This document shows positions 26,372-34,951 of a stretch of DNA of 64,000 nt, one piece after another. Position 1 is the stretch's first letter. The number at the start of each line of letters is the position of its first letter. The stretch is taken from contig JAGIBF010000001.1 in the NCBI GenBank assembly GCA_017744515.1, forward strand, positions 62,001 through 126,000, given 5' to 3'. Below the pieces are notes generated by a model. That model was given only the letters and a program-made list of their open reading frames with translations. It did no database searches and had not been told where the DNA came from. The DNA comes from Niastella sp. (lineage in GTDB: Bacteria; Bacteroidota; Bacteroidia; Chitinophagales; Chitinophagaceae). The position numbers and the translations under genes were made by a program.

Positions 26372-26389
26372 GGGGTGACAAGAACATCT

Positions 26390-29300
26390 TTAAAACTTAA
26401 TGTTCAGGTTGATGCCCCAGCTTCTTCTGCCGGGCAATGAACCATATTCGAGACCCTGTCCGTTACCATTGTTGTAATTGGAGTCAGGATCGATGTTGGG
26501 TACTTTCTTATGAATGATGAAAGGGTTGCGGCTCACTGCTGACAGTGAAATGGACTGGGCATTGATCTTCTTCGACAAACGTGCGGGCAATGAATAGGAT
26601 ACAACGATCTCCCGCATCTTGATGTAGCTGGCGTCATAAATGAATGGCGGCGCAATGCCTTTGTCGTCACCGTAGTATAATGGCCAATATACGTTGGGGT
26701 CTACCGGTTTTGTATTGGCGGTGTAAACGGGTTTTCCATCCGGGTCAGTGCCTGTTTGCACTACGCCCTGGGGCACATATCCTTTTGCATTGCCGGAGGC
26801 CATCCAGGCTTCGAGGGTTTGTCCTGCCGCGAGCCTTGCTTCTTCCGATTGTATCCATTCTTTGCGTCCGGCCAGTGTCATCTTATGTTGCCCGCGTGTT
26901 ACGGCGAAGAGGTTGGTCATAGAAAAGAGATCGGCGCCTGTTTTTATATCTATCACTGCGGTGAGTGAGATATTCTTGAAACGGAAGGTATTGGTAAGAC
27001 CGCCTGTCCAGTCCCAGGTACCCTTACCTACCGGCACGCGGTTATCACCAGCCAACGGTTGCAAGGTGATGGGATCGAGAATGAATTGTCCGGAGGGTGC
27101 TCGCTGGTAATCGTATCCCAGTATAGTACCGTAAGGCATATTGGGCTCAGCGATCACAGAAATACCCAGCCATCTTGCATCGGAGAGGGTAATGTAGGTA
27201 ACACCTTCTGCCAGCGACTTCACGGTGTTTTTATTGTGTGCTGCATTGGCGGCGATATCCCAGCTGAAGTTTTTGGTCACTACCGGTTTACCCGTCACCA
27301 ATATTTCCACGCCGGTGTTGGTGATGTTGCCTGCATTGATGATCTGTGTGGCAAATCCACCGGAGAAAGGAATGTTGATGAGGTTGATCTGGTCTCTTGA
27401 ATTTTGGGTGTACCAGGTAAATTCCAGCCCGAGTCTGTTGTTCAGGAACTTTGCATCTACCCCTGCTTCAAAGCTGCGGGTACGGGTTGGTTTTAGATAA
27501 GGGTTGGGGTTGGCCGCGTTGGCAATGGCTCCGATAACCGTATTGGAAGGTTGTAATGGATTGAGCTGATAGTTCAGGTTGAGCTGGTAAGGGTCGGTAT
27601 CATTACCCACTTCTGCCGCCGAAGCACGTACTTTCAGGTAGTTGAGGAAACTGCTCTTGATATCCAGCGCGTCCGATACGATAAAGGATGTGCCGAGTGA
27701 AGGATACCAGTAGCTATTGTTGGCAGTGGGAAGTGAGGAAGAAATATCGCGCCGTATGGTGGCATCGAGGAACAGGTAGCCTTTGTATCCGAGGCTGAGG
27801 GTGGAATAGAAAGAATTGTTTCTTTTCCTGATATTGGTTTCTGTAACGGTGTTTGTTTTGAAACTATTGAAAGCGATAGCATCTGTTACTACCATGTTGG
27901 TACCGAGCTTGGCCGTGCCACGGTTGCGGTAAAACTCCATACTACCCCCAATGTTGACTGACCCATCAAAGCTGCCTACCTGTTTCTTCATTGTGATCAA
28001 CATGTCTGCCGAAGTATAAGAGAAGCGGGTGTCGGTACCATCGAGGCGGCCAGTCAACGCGCCGGGTGTGGTAGGTGGACTAAACTTCTCAAAGCCGAGG
28101 AAAGTAAAGTCGTTGTTGATCCTGCCTTGCAGGGAGAGCCAATAGGTTGGGTTGTAATTGAGCTGTATGATGCTCATGAGCCGGTCTTTACGGGTGGTAT
28201 TGCTCATGCGATTGATAACCCAATAGGGATTCAGGTGGTATTGGCCACCACCCCACTCTACATATTGACCAAACTGGTCCTGGTATCCTTTTTCAAATAC
28301 TTGTTGATCTACGTTGTTGGCAAGGCCCACAAAGTTGAACCCAATGTTGCTGGGATCATCGGCCAGGCCGGGCCTGTTCTTTACGTATTCATTCATGTAA
28401 GTGGCCCGCACGTCGATGTTCAATTGGGAGCCTATTTTGCTGGTGCCGCGCAAAGTAAAGGTGTTGCGATTGAGGTAGCTTTTAGGAACGATATCGTTGT
28501 TGTACAGGTTGCTGTAGGAGAAACGGAAGCTACTTATTTCGTTACCGCCTGTAAGTGCAATGTTATTGGCAAAGGTGGTGCCTGTGCGGAAGAAGTTCTC
28601 AATGTTGTTCTTGACAAGGCCGTAGGAAGCCGTCCCGCCATCGAAGGACGGGATCTTAAGGTTGGGATCGAGCCTTGCGCCGAAGTTGGAGAACAGGGTG
28701 TTGCGGGATATCAGCTGGCTGGTAGGAATGTTGCCGTTCATGCCCTGCCCATATTCATATTGGTTGTCATCTGCACGGGTAAGCAATGTTTCGAAGGTGG
28801 CGGTTGAGTTCACTTCTATTCCCAGGCTTTTGCGTGCTAATCCTTTCTTGGTAGTGATCATGATCACACCATGACCAGCGCGGCTGCCGTAGAGTGCAGA
28901 GGCTGCCGGACCTTTGAGGATGGAAATGGTTTCCACATCATTTGGATCGATGGCTGAGATGGCATCGCCCAGGTCAAAACCTGATGCATACTTATCATTG
29001 CTGGATGCACCGTAATTGGAATTGTCCATGGGTACGCCATCTACCACATATAAGGGTTGGTTATTGCCGGTAATATCTGTGTTGCCTCTGATGAGCACTT
29101 TGGCTGCACCACCGGGACCACCCGCTGTATTGCTGATGATCAGGCCGGGTACCCTGCCTGCCAGTGTGTTGATGACGTTGGGTTCGCGGGCTTTGTCGAT
29201 GGCCTCACCTTTTACTTCGCCTACTGCATAGCTGAGGGCTTTTTTCTCACGCTTGATACCAAGGCCCGTAACTACTACCTCGCTCAGGTTCTTAGCGGAA

Positions 29301-29878
29301 GAGGTGAGCGCAATTGTCAACGGTTGATTTAGTGATTCCACCTGCATCATCTTGTCTTCATAACCTATGCAGGTAAATACCAGGCGTGTCCTTGGCTCGG
29401 CAGGTATTTCAAAAGCACCTTCTTTATCGGATACCACAGTGACTTTCAATTTGGCGTTGTAGATGCTTACGGACGGCAGGGGATCGCCTGTATCGGTAAC
29501 TACTTTACCTTTTAATGCTGTACTGACCTCGGGGGCGTCTGTACTAATTGTTTTTACTGTCACCGTGTTGTTCTTTAACTGGTAGGTAAGTCCGCCCAGG
29601 GCGCATACTTTATCCAGCAGGTCTTTCAACTTGTAACTGGCCGTGGGGAGTGTAATTTTTTTGGTGAGGTTTACTTTGCCTGCATCGTAGGCAAATCGAA
29701 CGCCCGCTTTTTGGGTGATCTCACTGAATACTTTTTCCATGGGTGCCTCTGTAAATCCTATCTGCACCGTTTGGTTTTCCTGGGCAATGCCCTGCAGGGG
29801 AAGTAGTGAGAACAACAGCAAGACGGTACTGATGAGCAAAGTGGTGACTTTGCCCACAGCGTTGGTTGTGTAGGTCAT
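26390..29878 (-). CDS. SusC-family TonB-dependent receptor with STN signalling domain
   Basis: This 1162-residue protein has a signal peptide (1-32). An STN domain follows (about 37-110, VQIGFTEAPMEKVFSEITQKAG), then a carboxypeptidase-regulatory-like domain (about 122-195), the plug (about 198-345, SEVVVTGLGIKREKKALSY and VLIRGNTDITGNNQPLYVVDGVP) and a 22-strand barrel ending GINLNIKF. It imports oligosaccharide with the adjacent SusD. The STN domain contacts an anti-sigma factor, and a FecR-type anti-sigma gene lies 25 bases upstream, so substrate binding should trigger expression of the PUL. Confidence 0.96.
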   Translation of the reverse strand: MTYTTNAVGKVTTLLISTVLLLFSLLPLQGIAQENQTVQIGFTEAPMEKVFSEITQKAGVRFAYDAGKVNLTKKITLPTASYKLKDLLDKVCALGGLTYQLKNNTVTVKTISTDAPEVSTALKGKVVTDTGDPLPSVSIYNAKLKVTVVSDKEGAFEIPAEPRTRLVFTCIGYEDKMMQVESLNQPLTIALTSSAKNLSEVVVTGLGIKREKKALSYAVGEVKGEAIDKAREPNVINTLAGRVPGLIISNTAGGPGGAAKVLIRGNTDITGNNQPLYVVDGVPMDNSNYGASSNDKYASGFDLGDAISAIDPNDVETISILKGPAASALYGSRAGHGVIMITTKKGLARKSLGIEVNSTATFETLLTRADDNQYEYGQGMNGNIPTSQLISRNTLFSNFGARLDPNLKIPSFDGGTASYGLVKNNIENFFRTGTTFANNIALTGGNEISSFRFSYSNLYNNDIVPKSYLNRNTFTLRGTSKIGSQLNIDVRATYMNEYVKNRPGLADDPSNIGFNFVGLANNVDQQVFEKGYQDQFGQYVEWGGGQYHLNPYWVINRMSNTTRKDRLMSIIQLNYNPTYWLSLQGRINNDFTFLGFEKFSPPTTPGALTGRLDGTDTRFSYTSADMLITMKKQVGSFDGSVNIGGSMEFYRNRGTAKLGTNMVVTDAIAFNSFKTNTVTETNIRKRNNSFYSTLSLGYKGYLFLDATIRRDISSSLPTANNSYWYPSLGTSFIVSDALDIKSSFLNYLKVRASAAEVGNDTDPYQLNLNYQLNPLQPSNTVIGAIANAANPNPYLKPTRTRSFEAGVDAKFLNNRLGLEFTWYTQNSRDQINLINIPFSGGFATQIINAGNITNTGVEILVTGKPVVTKNFSWDIAANAAHNKNTVKSLAEGVTYITLSDARWLGISVIAEPNMPYGTILGYDYQRAPSGQFILDPITLQPLAGDNRVPVGKGTWDWTGGLTNTFRFKNISLTAVIDIKTGADLFSMTNLFAVTRGQHKMTLAGRKEWIQSEEARLAAGQTLEAWMASGNAKGYVPQGVVQTGTDPDGKPVYTANTKPVDPNVYWPLYYGDDKGIAPPFIYDASYIKMREIVVSYSLPARLSKKINAQSISLSAVSRNPFIIHKKVPNIDPDSNYNNGNGQGLEYGSLPGRRSWGINLNIKF

Positions 29879-29903
29879 AAGCAGTTTTGTTTAAGCGGCC
29901 TGG

Positions 29904-30935
29904 TTAAAAGGCGATGTTGACGGTTTGGTTTTGGATCGTATATTTTAAATCATAGGTAAACTCCAGGGACGATAAGATGGATTCCAACTGATCGGCCTTG
30001 AACTCTCCTGTAAAACTGATGTCTTTTGGATTGCTGGTAGTAATGACAAGCTTTTTGTCGAAATACTCTTCTATGATGCTTTTTACCTGTTCCCAATTGG
30101 CCTTTTTGAATATGACCAATCCTTTTGTCCAGTTTACGAGTGCGTCGTTATCGAATGTTGATTTTACCAGTTGTTGTTCTTTTTGATAGCTGGCTTTTTC
30201 ATAAGGAACAAGGTGTACGGATGATTGTCCCTTTACATCTACTCTTACTTTTCCGGTGAGGAGCGACACCGTGGTAGGGGCCGCATTGGACGACTGGTGT
30301 ATGTAAAAGGAGGTGCCCAATGCCGTTGTGCTTACTGATCCGCTGATCACCGTAAATGGTTTGTCGGGATTCTTGGCTACCTGGAAAAAGGCTGTTCCAA
30401 TCAGCTGTACTTCTCTTTTTGTTTTGTTGAAGCCGGGCGCCAGGTTAATGGATGAATTGCCATTCAATATTACTTCACTGCCATCGGGTAAGGTAAAGCG
30501 CTGGATATTGTTTTGTGTGGCTGCGAAGGCCATGAAGTTCTTATCGGGAGTTACGGATTCGATGTGTGATGGATAGAAGTACCAGGTAGCGGCTGCGATA
30601 ATAAGGACTGCCGCCGCGGCTGGCCACGCATAGCGCAGGAAGGAGCGTTTGCGACGGCTCTCGCTGTTCATCGAGTGTACAGGTGTTCCTGTTGCCGCAA
30701 TCATTTGTTGCAGCTTTGCCAGTTCCTCCGCTTTATTGCTATCGGCTGTCTTGTGCTGCTCTTTCAGGGCAAAGAACAGCTGGGTAGCCTGCGCCAATAT
30801 TACCGGGTCCAACTGGTGGGTGTCCTTTCTCTCTTTCCACAGGGCTACGTCTGCCTCATTTTGCTGGAGCAGGTAGTTCACGAAAGATTCGTCGGCCACG
30901 TAATCTTCTATGGTGTAATTCTTATAATCAGGCAT
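29904..30935 (-). CDS. FecR-family anti-sigma factor
   Basis: This protein of about 343 residues has a cytoplasmic N-terminal helical domain (YTIEDYVADESFVNYLLQQNEADVALW) and one membrane helix (about residues 100-117). The periplasmic FecR domain follows (RFTLPDGSEVILNGNSSINL, KREVQLIGTAFFQVAKNPDKPFTVISG, VSLLTGKV). A C-terminal DUF4974-like domain ends the protein (NWEQVKSIIEEYFDKKLVIT, DISFTGEFKADQLESIL), which resembles STN and contacts the receptor. It holds the ECF sigma factor until SusC signals. The ATG giving MPDYKNYT is preferred over an in-frame start 14 codons upstream. Confidence 0.93.
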   Translation of the reverse strand: MPDYKNYTIEDYVADESFVNYLLQQNEADVALWKERKDTHQLDPVILAQATQLFFALKEQHKTADSNKAEELAKLQQMIAATGTPVHSMNSESRRKRSFLRYAWPAAAAVLIIAAATWYFYPSHIESVTPDKNFMAFAATQNNIQRFTLPDGSEVILNGNSSINLAPGFNKTKREVQLIGTAFFQVAKNPDKPFTVISGSVSTTALGTSFYIHQSSNAAPTTVSLLTGKVRVDVKGQSSVHLVPYEKASYQKEQQLVKSTFDNDALVNWTKGLVIFKKANWEQVKSIIEEYFDKKLVITTSNPKDISFTGEFKADQLESILSSLEFTYDLKYTIQNQTVNIAF

Positions 30936-31102
30936 ACAATGGGTTACAGGGGTAAAACGCTGTGCCTGTGCCGGCAAATCATGACCCTGTATTTAATAAG
31001 ATACATCAGGTAAGGAAATTTTACCGTCTGAACCAGGATTTTTTTGATTTTAGGGATTGGGAGGAAAAGTTGTGTACCGTTTGCTTCGATAGCAGGATAC
31101 GG

Positions 31103-31147
31103 CCCTTCGACAGAGTTTATCCCGCCCAGCGGGACTCAGGGTGACAA
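31103..31147 (+). repeat. A-family repeat with an internal insertion
   Basis: The unit CCCTTCGACAG ... CTCAGGGTGACAAG is split by an insert of about 20 bases that forms the hairpin CCCGC/GCGGG. It has the same orientation as the other A copies and lies between the FecR gene and its sigma factor. Confidence 0.6.
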
Positions 31148-31152
31148 GCTGG

Positions 31153-31704
31153 TCACTGTCCGAATATTTTCTTGAGGGTCTTGATGCTTTCGTGGATACT
31201 GTTGTAGACCGTGCGGACAGAGATATCGAGGTGGAGGGCGATCTTCTCGTAGCTCATTTCTTCTATGAAGCGGAGCCTGATCAGTTCCTGCTGGCGGGGT
31301 GTGAGCTGGCTCAACACCTGTGCAGCACGCTGTTTGAGCTGTTCCTGCTCCTGCAATTCGATGTGCATCTCTTCTACGGAGGCGGTGGGAATTATGAAGC
31401 TTTCGGTAGCGGCAGTGATGGGAACTAACTTATGTTGCTGTTTCTGCAGGGTGCGCAGCATCCGGTTCTTAAAGCAGGTGAAGAGGTAGGCTTTGGGATG
31501 GGTGACTGACGGTAATTGCTGACGGTTGGTCCACAGGCCGGCAAATACAAGGTTGATGGCATCTTTACTGTCGTGGGTGTTGGCGCAAAGCCTCCCGCCA
31601 TATTGCAGTAATTCATCATAATATAGTTGGTACAAGGCATATAATGCTTTTTCATCCCCATGGCGTAGCTGATCCCATAAAGCAGTGTTTGTTGATGATG
31701 TCAT
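31153..31704 (-). CDS. ECF RNA polymerase sigma factor of the GH18 PUL
   Basis: This 183-residue protein has region 2 (residues about 17-85: EKALYALYQLYYDELLQYGGRLC, DAINLVFAGLWTNR, KAYLFTCFKNRML) and region 4 (about 125-180: LTPRQQELIRLRFIEEMSYEKIALHLDISVRTVYNSIHESIKTLKKI) as in SusC-linked Bacteroidota ECF factors. It lies upstream of FecR and SusC on the same strand. With the STN domain it forms a trans-envelope switch that should turn on the PUL when glycan is bound. Confidence 0.94.
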   Translation of the reverse strand: MTSSTNTALWDQLRHGDEKALYALYQLYYDELLQYGGRLCANTHDSKDAINLVFAGLWTNRQQLPSVTHPKAYLFTCFKNRMLRTLQKQQHKLVPITAATESFIIPTASVEEMHIELQEQEQLKQRAAQVLSQLTPRQQELIRLRFIEEMSYEKIALHLDISVRTVYNSIHESIKTLKKIFGQ

Positions 31705-31737
31705 ATTACAGGCCTACGCCTAAAGTAATAAATCTTT

Positions 31738-32670
31738 TTAGTTCTGCATCATGCAATCTTTATAAGCGCGGGGAGTAATGCCTTCTGTCTTTTTGAAAAG
31801 GCGGATAAAATAGTTGACATCATTGAAGCCGCATTGTATACTTACCGAGTTGACACTGTTTTGCGGATTGCCCAATAACTGCTTGGCCAGCTTGATGCGT
31901 TCGTTGTTGATATAATCCAGCGGGGTAATGCCTACCTGCTCTTTGAACCATTTAAAGAACAGGTTGCGGCTTAGGTAGGCTTTTCTGCTCAGGGCATCCA
32001 CTGCTATTTTCTCTGTCAGGTGTTCGTGTATGTAATGCAGGATGTAGTGCATTCTGTCTTTGTTTTTCTGTGTATCGCTTTCGATGGCTACCTGCTGCAT
32101 GTGCTGGCTTTGCACCAGTCTGATCAATAATTCTTTTAGTGTGAGATCGGCAAATACATCTTTGGCTTTATCGCTGCTGCTACAAACGCGGATCAATTTA
32201 TTGATCAATCCTGTTACCTCGGTATCGTTGGCAAAATGGTACTGATTGAACTGCAGCTTCCACTCACGCATTTCATCTTTGTGGTTGTAATAATGGTTCA
32301 TGTAAGACATCGTCTCTGTCACATACTCTGCATCCACCGCCAGGGCAATGCATTGGGTAGGATTCTCTTGTTGCGCTTCGGGGAAATCGATCACCATGGT
32401 TTCGTGTGCAGGCACGATCACGGTTTCTCCGGGCAGGTAATCGAATGCGGGTTTATCGAAGAGGTGCATTATTTTTTTGCCTCTCACCATGCTGGTGATC
32501 ACAAAATCATTAAATGTCAGCGGGATATGAAAGGCATCCTTGTATGTTTCGAAGATATTCAGCTCGCAATTCTGGAGGTTAAACACACGCCGGTTCTCCA
32601 CCAATGTTTGCAGGTACTTAGGATTTGACAGATCTACTTTACTAAGGAGATTTCTGGCTGGCATGTGCAA
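31738..32670 (-). CDS. AraC-family transcriptional regulator
   Basis: This 310-residue protein has an N-terminal cupin-like sensor domain (FNDFVITSMVRGKKIMHLFDKPAFDYLPGETVIVPAHE) and a C-terminal double HTH (about 205-305: VDALSRKAYLSRNLFFKWFKEQVGITPLDYINNERIKLAKQLL and SVNSVSIQCGFNDVNYFIRLFKKTEGITPRAYK). This subfamily often neighbours aldehyde dehydrogenases. It is divergent from one here, and a 9-bp inverted repeat lies in the shared promoter region, so it is the likely regulator of the pair at 32820-34762. Confidence 0.9.
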   Translation of the reverse strand: MHMPARNLLSKVDLSNPKYLQTLVENRRVFNLQNCELNIFETYKDAFHIPLTFNDFVITSMVRGKKIMHLFDKPAFDYLPGETVIVPAHETMVIDFPEAQQENPTQCIALAVDAEYVTETMSYMNHYYNHKDEMREWKLQFNQYHFANDTEVTGLINKLIRVCSSSDKAKDVFADLTLKELLIRLVQSQHMQQVAIESDTQKNKDRMHYILHYIHEHLTEKIAVDALSRKAYLSRNLFFKWFKEQVGITPLDYINNERIKLAKQLLGNPQNSVNSVSIQCGFNDVNYFIRLFKKTEGITPRAYKDCMMQN

Positions 32671-32724
32671 TCTTTTTTACTTTATCAATTTAAACAATTA
32701 AGACGCGCCACGCAAAAGAAAAGT

Positions 32725-32753
32725 ACGATCGTCCTATTTTAAAAGACGATCGT
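32725..32753. promoter_or_regulatory. Inverted-repeat operator between araC-type gene and aldehyde dehydrogenase
   Basis: Perfect 9-bp arms ACGATCGTC (32725-32733) and GACGATCGT (32745-32753) flank an 11-base AT-rich spacer. The centre-to-centre distance is 20 bases, about two helical turns. It sits in the 149-base divergent promoter region and is the natural candidate binding site for the AraC-type regulator. Confidence 0.6.
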
Positions 32754-32819
32754 GTGTGCCTTCTGCCGCTTTAAGGTGTGAAATTCAGTGTCTAATTTTC
32801 TAACGATAAATCTTCCATT

Positions 32820-34352
32820 ATGAGTACTGCAACAGCGTCTGCACCAAAAGGCAACGTGGCCGCCCGGCCATCTTTCAAAGAAAAATACGATCACTATATT
32901 GGGGGACAATGGATTGCCCCTTCCAGCGGTGAATATTTCGACAATGTATCTCCCATCGACGGGAAAGTTTTTACCCGGGCTGCGCGGGGTAATGCCAAAG
33001 ATATCGATCTGGCGATCGATGCAGCTACCGAGGCTTTTAAAACCTGGAGTAAAACTGCCGCGAGTCATCGCAGCAACCTGCTGCTGAAAATTGCGCAGGT
33101 GATCGAGGATAATCTTGAATACCTGGCTATTGTGGAAACTATCGACAACGGCAAGGCCATTCGTGAAACAAGGGCGGCTGATCTTCCGCTGGTTATCGAT
33201 CATTTCCGCTATTTCGCCGGTGTGATCAGGAGTGAAGAGGGCACTATCAGTGAGCACGATGAAACTACAGTGAGTATCAACCTGCATGAGCCGATTGGTG
33301 TGGTGGGCCAGATCATTCCCTGGAACTTTCCTTTATTAATGGCTACCTGGAAAATTGCACCTGCGCTGGCAGCAGGGTGTACCGTGGTGGTAAAACCTGC
33401 CGAACAAACGCCTACCAGTATTATGGTGCTGATGGAACTGGTTGGCGACATCCTTCCTAAAGGGGTGTTGAATATTGTAACTGGTTTTGGCGTAGAGGCA
33501 GGTAAGCCGCTCGCTTCCTCTCCAAGGGTAAATAAAGTAGCGTTTACGGGCGAAACTACTACCGGCCGCCTGATCATGCAATATGCTTCTGAAAACCTCA
33601 TACCTGTGACCATGGAATTGGGTGGTAAAAGTCCTAACATCTTCTTCGAGTCTGTTGCGGATGCCGATGATGAGTTTTTCGATAAGGCTGTCGAGGGTGC
33701 CGTGATGTTTGCACTGAACCAGGGTGAGGTTTGTACATGCCCTTCCCGGATACTCGTGCATGAAAACATTTATGACAAGTTCATGAGTAAGGTGATCCAA
33801 CGCACCAAGGCTATTAAAATGGGTAACCCACTTGACGGTACTGTGATGATGGGCGCTCAGGCAAGTGAAGACCAATATAATAAGATCTTAAGTTATCTCG
33901 ATATCGGCAAGCAGGAAGGTGCTGAAGTGTTGTGTGGTGGTGAAGCTTTTCACCAGAACAGTGGCCTTGAGCATGGCTATTATATCAAGCCTACTATTTT
34001 CAGGGGCCACAACAAGATGCGTGTTTTCCAGGAAGAGATATTCGGGCCTGTTACTTCTGTAACCACTTTCAAGACAACGGAAGAAGCTATCGCCATCGCG
34101 AATGATACGCTGTATGGTTTGGGGGCCGGTGTGTGGACCAGGGATGCGCATGAACTGTATCAGGTGCCAAGGTCAATACAGGCCGGCCGCGTGTGGGTGA
34201 ATTGTTATCATGCTTATCCTGCGCATGCTCCTTTTGGCGGGTATAAGAAATCAGGGTTTGGCCGCGAGACGCACAAGATGATGCTGAATCATTACCGTCA
34301 AACCAAGAATATGCTGATCTCTTACAGCAAACAGAAATTAGGATTCTTTTAA
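32820..34352 (+). CDS. NAD(P)+-dependent aldehyde dehydrogenase (AldB/ExaC type)
   Basis: This 510-residue protein is a full-length member: oxyanion and nucleotide motifs [32 protein letters not shown] and GFG-AG, catalytic glutamate E266 in [13 protein letters not shown], and nucleophile C305 in [10 protein letters not shown]. The Cys-Thr-Cys form is characteristic of the AldB/ExaC group that oxidises acetaldehyde and other short aldehydes to acids. A C-terminal [25 protein letters not shown] closes the domain. It is followed 17 bases later by a DUF779 gene, a common pairing. Confidence 0.95.
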   Translation: MSTATASAPKGNVAARPSFKEKYDHYIGGQWIAPSSGEYFDNVSPIDGKVFTRAARGNAKDIDLAIDAATEAFKTWSKTAASHRSNLLLKIAQVIEDNLEYLAIVETIDNGKAIRETRAADLPLVIDHFRYFAGVIRSEEGTISEHDETTVSINLHEPIGVVGQIIPWNFPLLMATWKIAPALAAGCTVVVKPAEQTPTSIMVLMELVGDILPKGVLNIVTGFGVEAGKPLASSPRVNKVAFTGETTTGRLIMQYASENLIPVTMELGGKSPNIFFESVADADDEFFDKAVEGAVMFALNQGEVCTCPSRILVHENIYDKFMSKVIQRTKAIKMGNPLDGTVMMGAQASEDQYNKILSYLDIGKQEGAEVLCGGEAFHQNSGLEHGYYIKPTIFRGHNKMRVFQEEIFGPVTSVTTFKTTEEAIAIANDTLYGLGAGVWTRDAHELYQVPRSIQAGRVWVNCYHAYPAHAPFGGYKKSGFGRETHKMMLNHYRQTKNMLISYSKQKLGFF

Positions 34353-34369
34353 GTGTCAGGGATGAAGAA

Positions 34370-34762
34370 ATGTATGTTATGCCTATACCAAGAATACTGT
34401 CTACCGATAAGGCTAATGAGTTGATCGACCGGTTGAGGGCTCAAAATGGTCCATTAATGTTTCACCAGAGTGGTGGCTGTTGTGATGGGAGTCAACCCAT
34501 GTGCTTCCCCGAAGGAGAATTTAAAACGGGCAGCAGTGATGTGTGTCTCGGTGAAGTGCATGGTTGTAAATTTTTCATGGGCGCCGATCAGTTTGAATAC
34601 TGGAAACACACGCAACTGATCCTCGACGTTACGCCGGGCAGGGGTAGCAGTTTCTCTTTGGAAATTCCCCTGGGTGTACGGTTCTATATTCAGTCGAAGC
34701 TTTTTACGGAGGCGGAACTGGAAGACCTGGAGCCTTTGTTGGAGGTTGCTGCTACTAACTAA
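34370..34762 (+). CDS. DUF779 protein, aldehyde dehydrogenase partner
   Basis: This protein of about 130 residues has the DUF779 pattern: a helix (TDKANELIDRLRAQNGPLMFHQSGGCCDGSQPMCF), then a beta domain with LILDVTPGRGSSFSLEIPLGVRFYIQSK. Two adjacent cysteines and a third nearby (CCDGSQPMC) suggest metal or redox chemistry. The family is nearly always found beside aldehyde or alcohol dehydrogenases, as here; its biochemical role is not established. ATG at 34370 or 34379 could be the start. Confidence 0.88.
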   Translation: MYVMPIPRILSTDKANELIDRLRAQNGPLMFHQSGGCCDGSQPMCFPEGEFKTGSSDVCLGEVHGCKFFMGADQFEYWKHTQLILDVTPGRGSSFSLEIPLGVRFYIQSKLFTEAELEDLEPLLEVAATN

Positions 34763-34763
34763 G

Positions 34764-34945
34764 CCAGGGTGAGCCGCTCCTGGACGTGAAACGTGAGAGG
34801 TGAGACGTGAAAGACGTTTGCTTCGACAACTCCTGACAAGCTGCGGGCTTCGACAGGCTCAGCCCCACAGGGCGACCCACCCTTTGAGGACCCTTCGACA
34901 AGCTCAGGGTGACAAGATTCGTCTTCGACAGGCCCAGGTTGACAA
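34764..34945 (+). repeat. Composite of B, heptamer and A repeats
   Basis: After the DUF779 stop codon come a B-family fragment (34764-34784), a four-unit heptamer array (ACGTGAA, ACGTGAG, AGGTGAG, ACGTGAA at 34784-34811), and several A-family units up to 34945 with a B-family tail (GGGCGACCCACCC) among them. No coding sequence is present. Three families meeting at one spot suggests a favoured insertion site. Confidence 0.75.
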
Positions 34946-34951
34946 AGTAGT

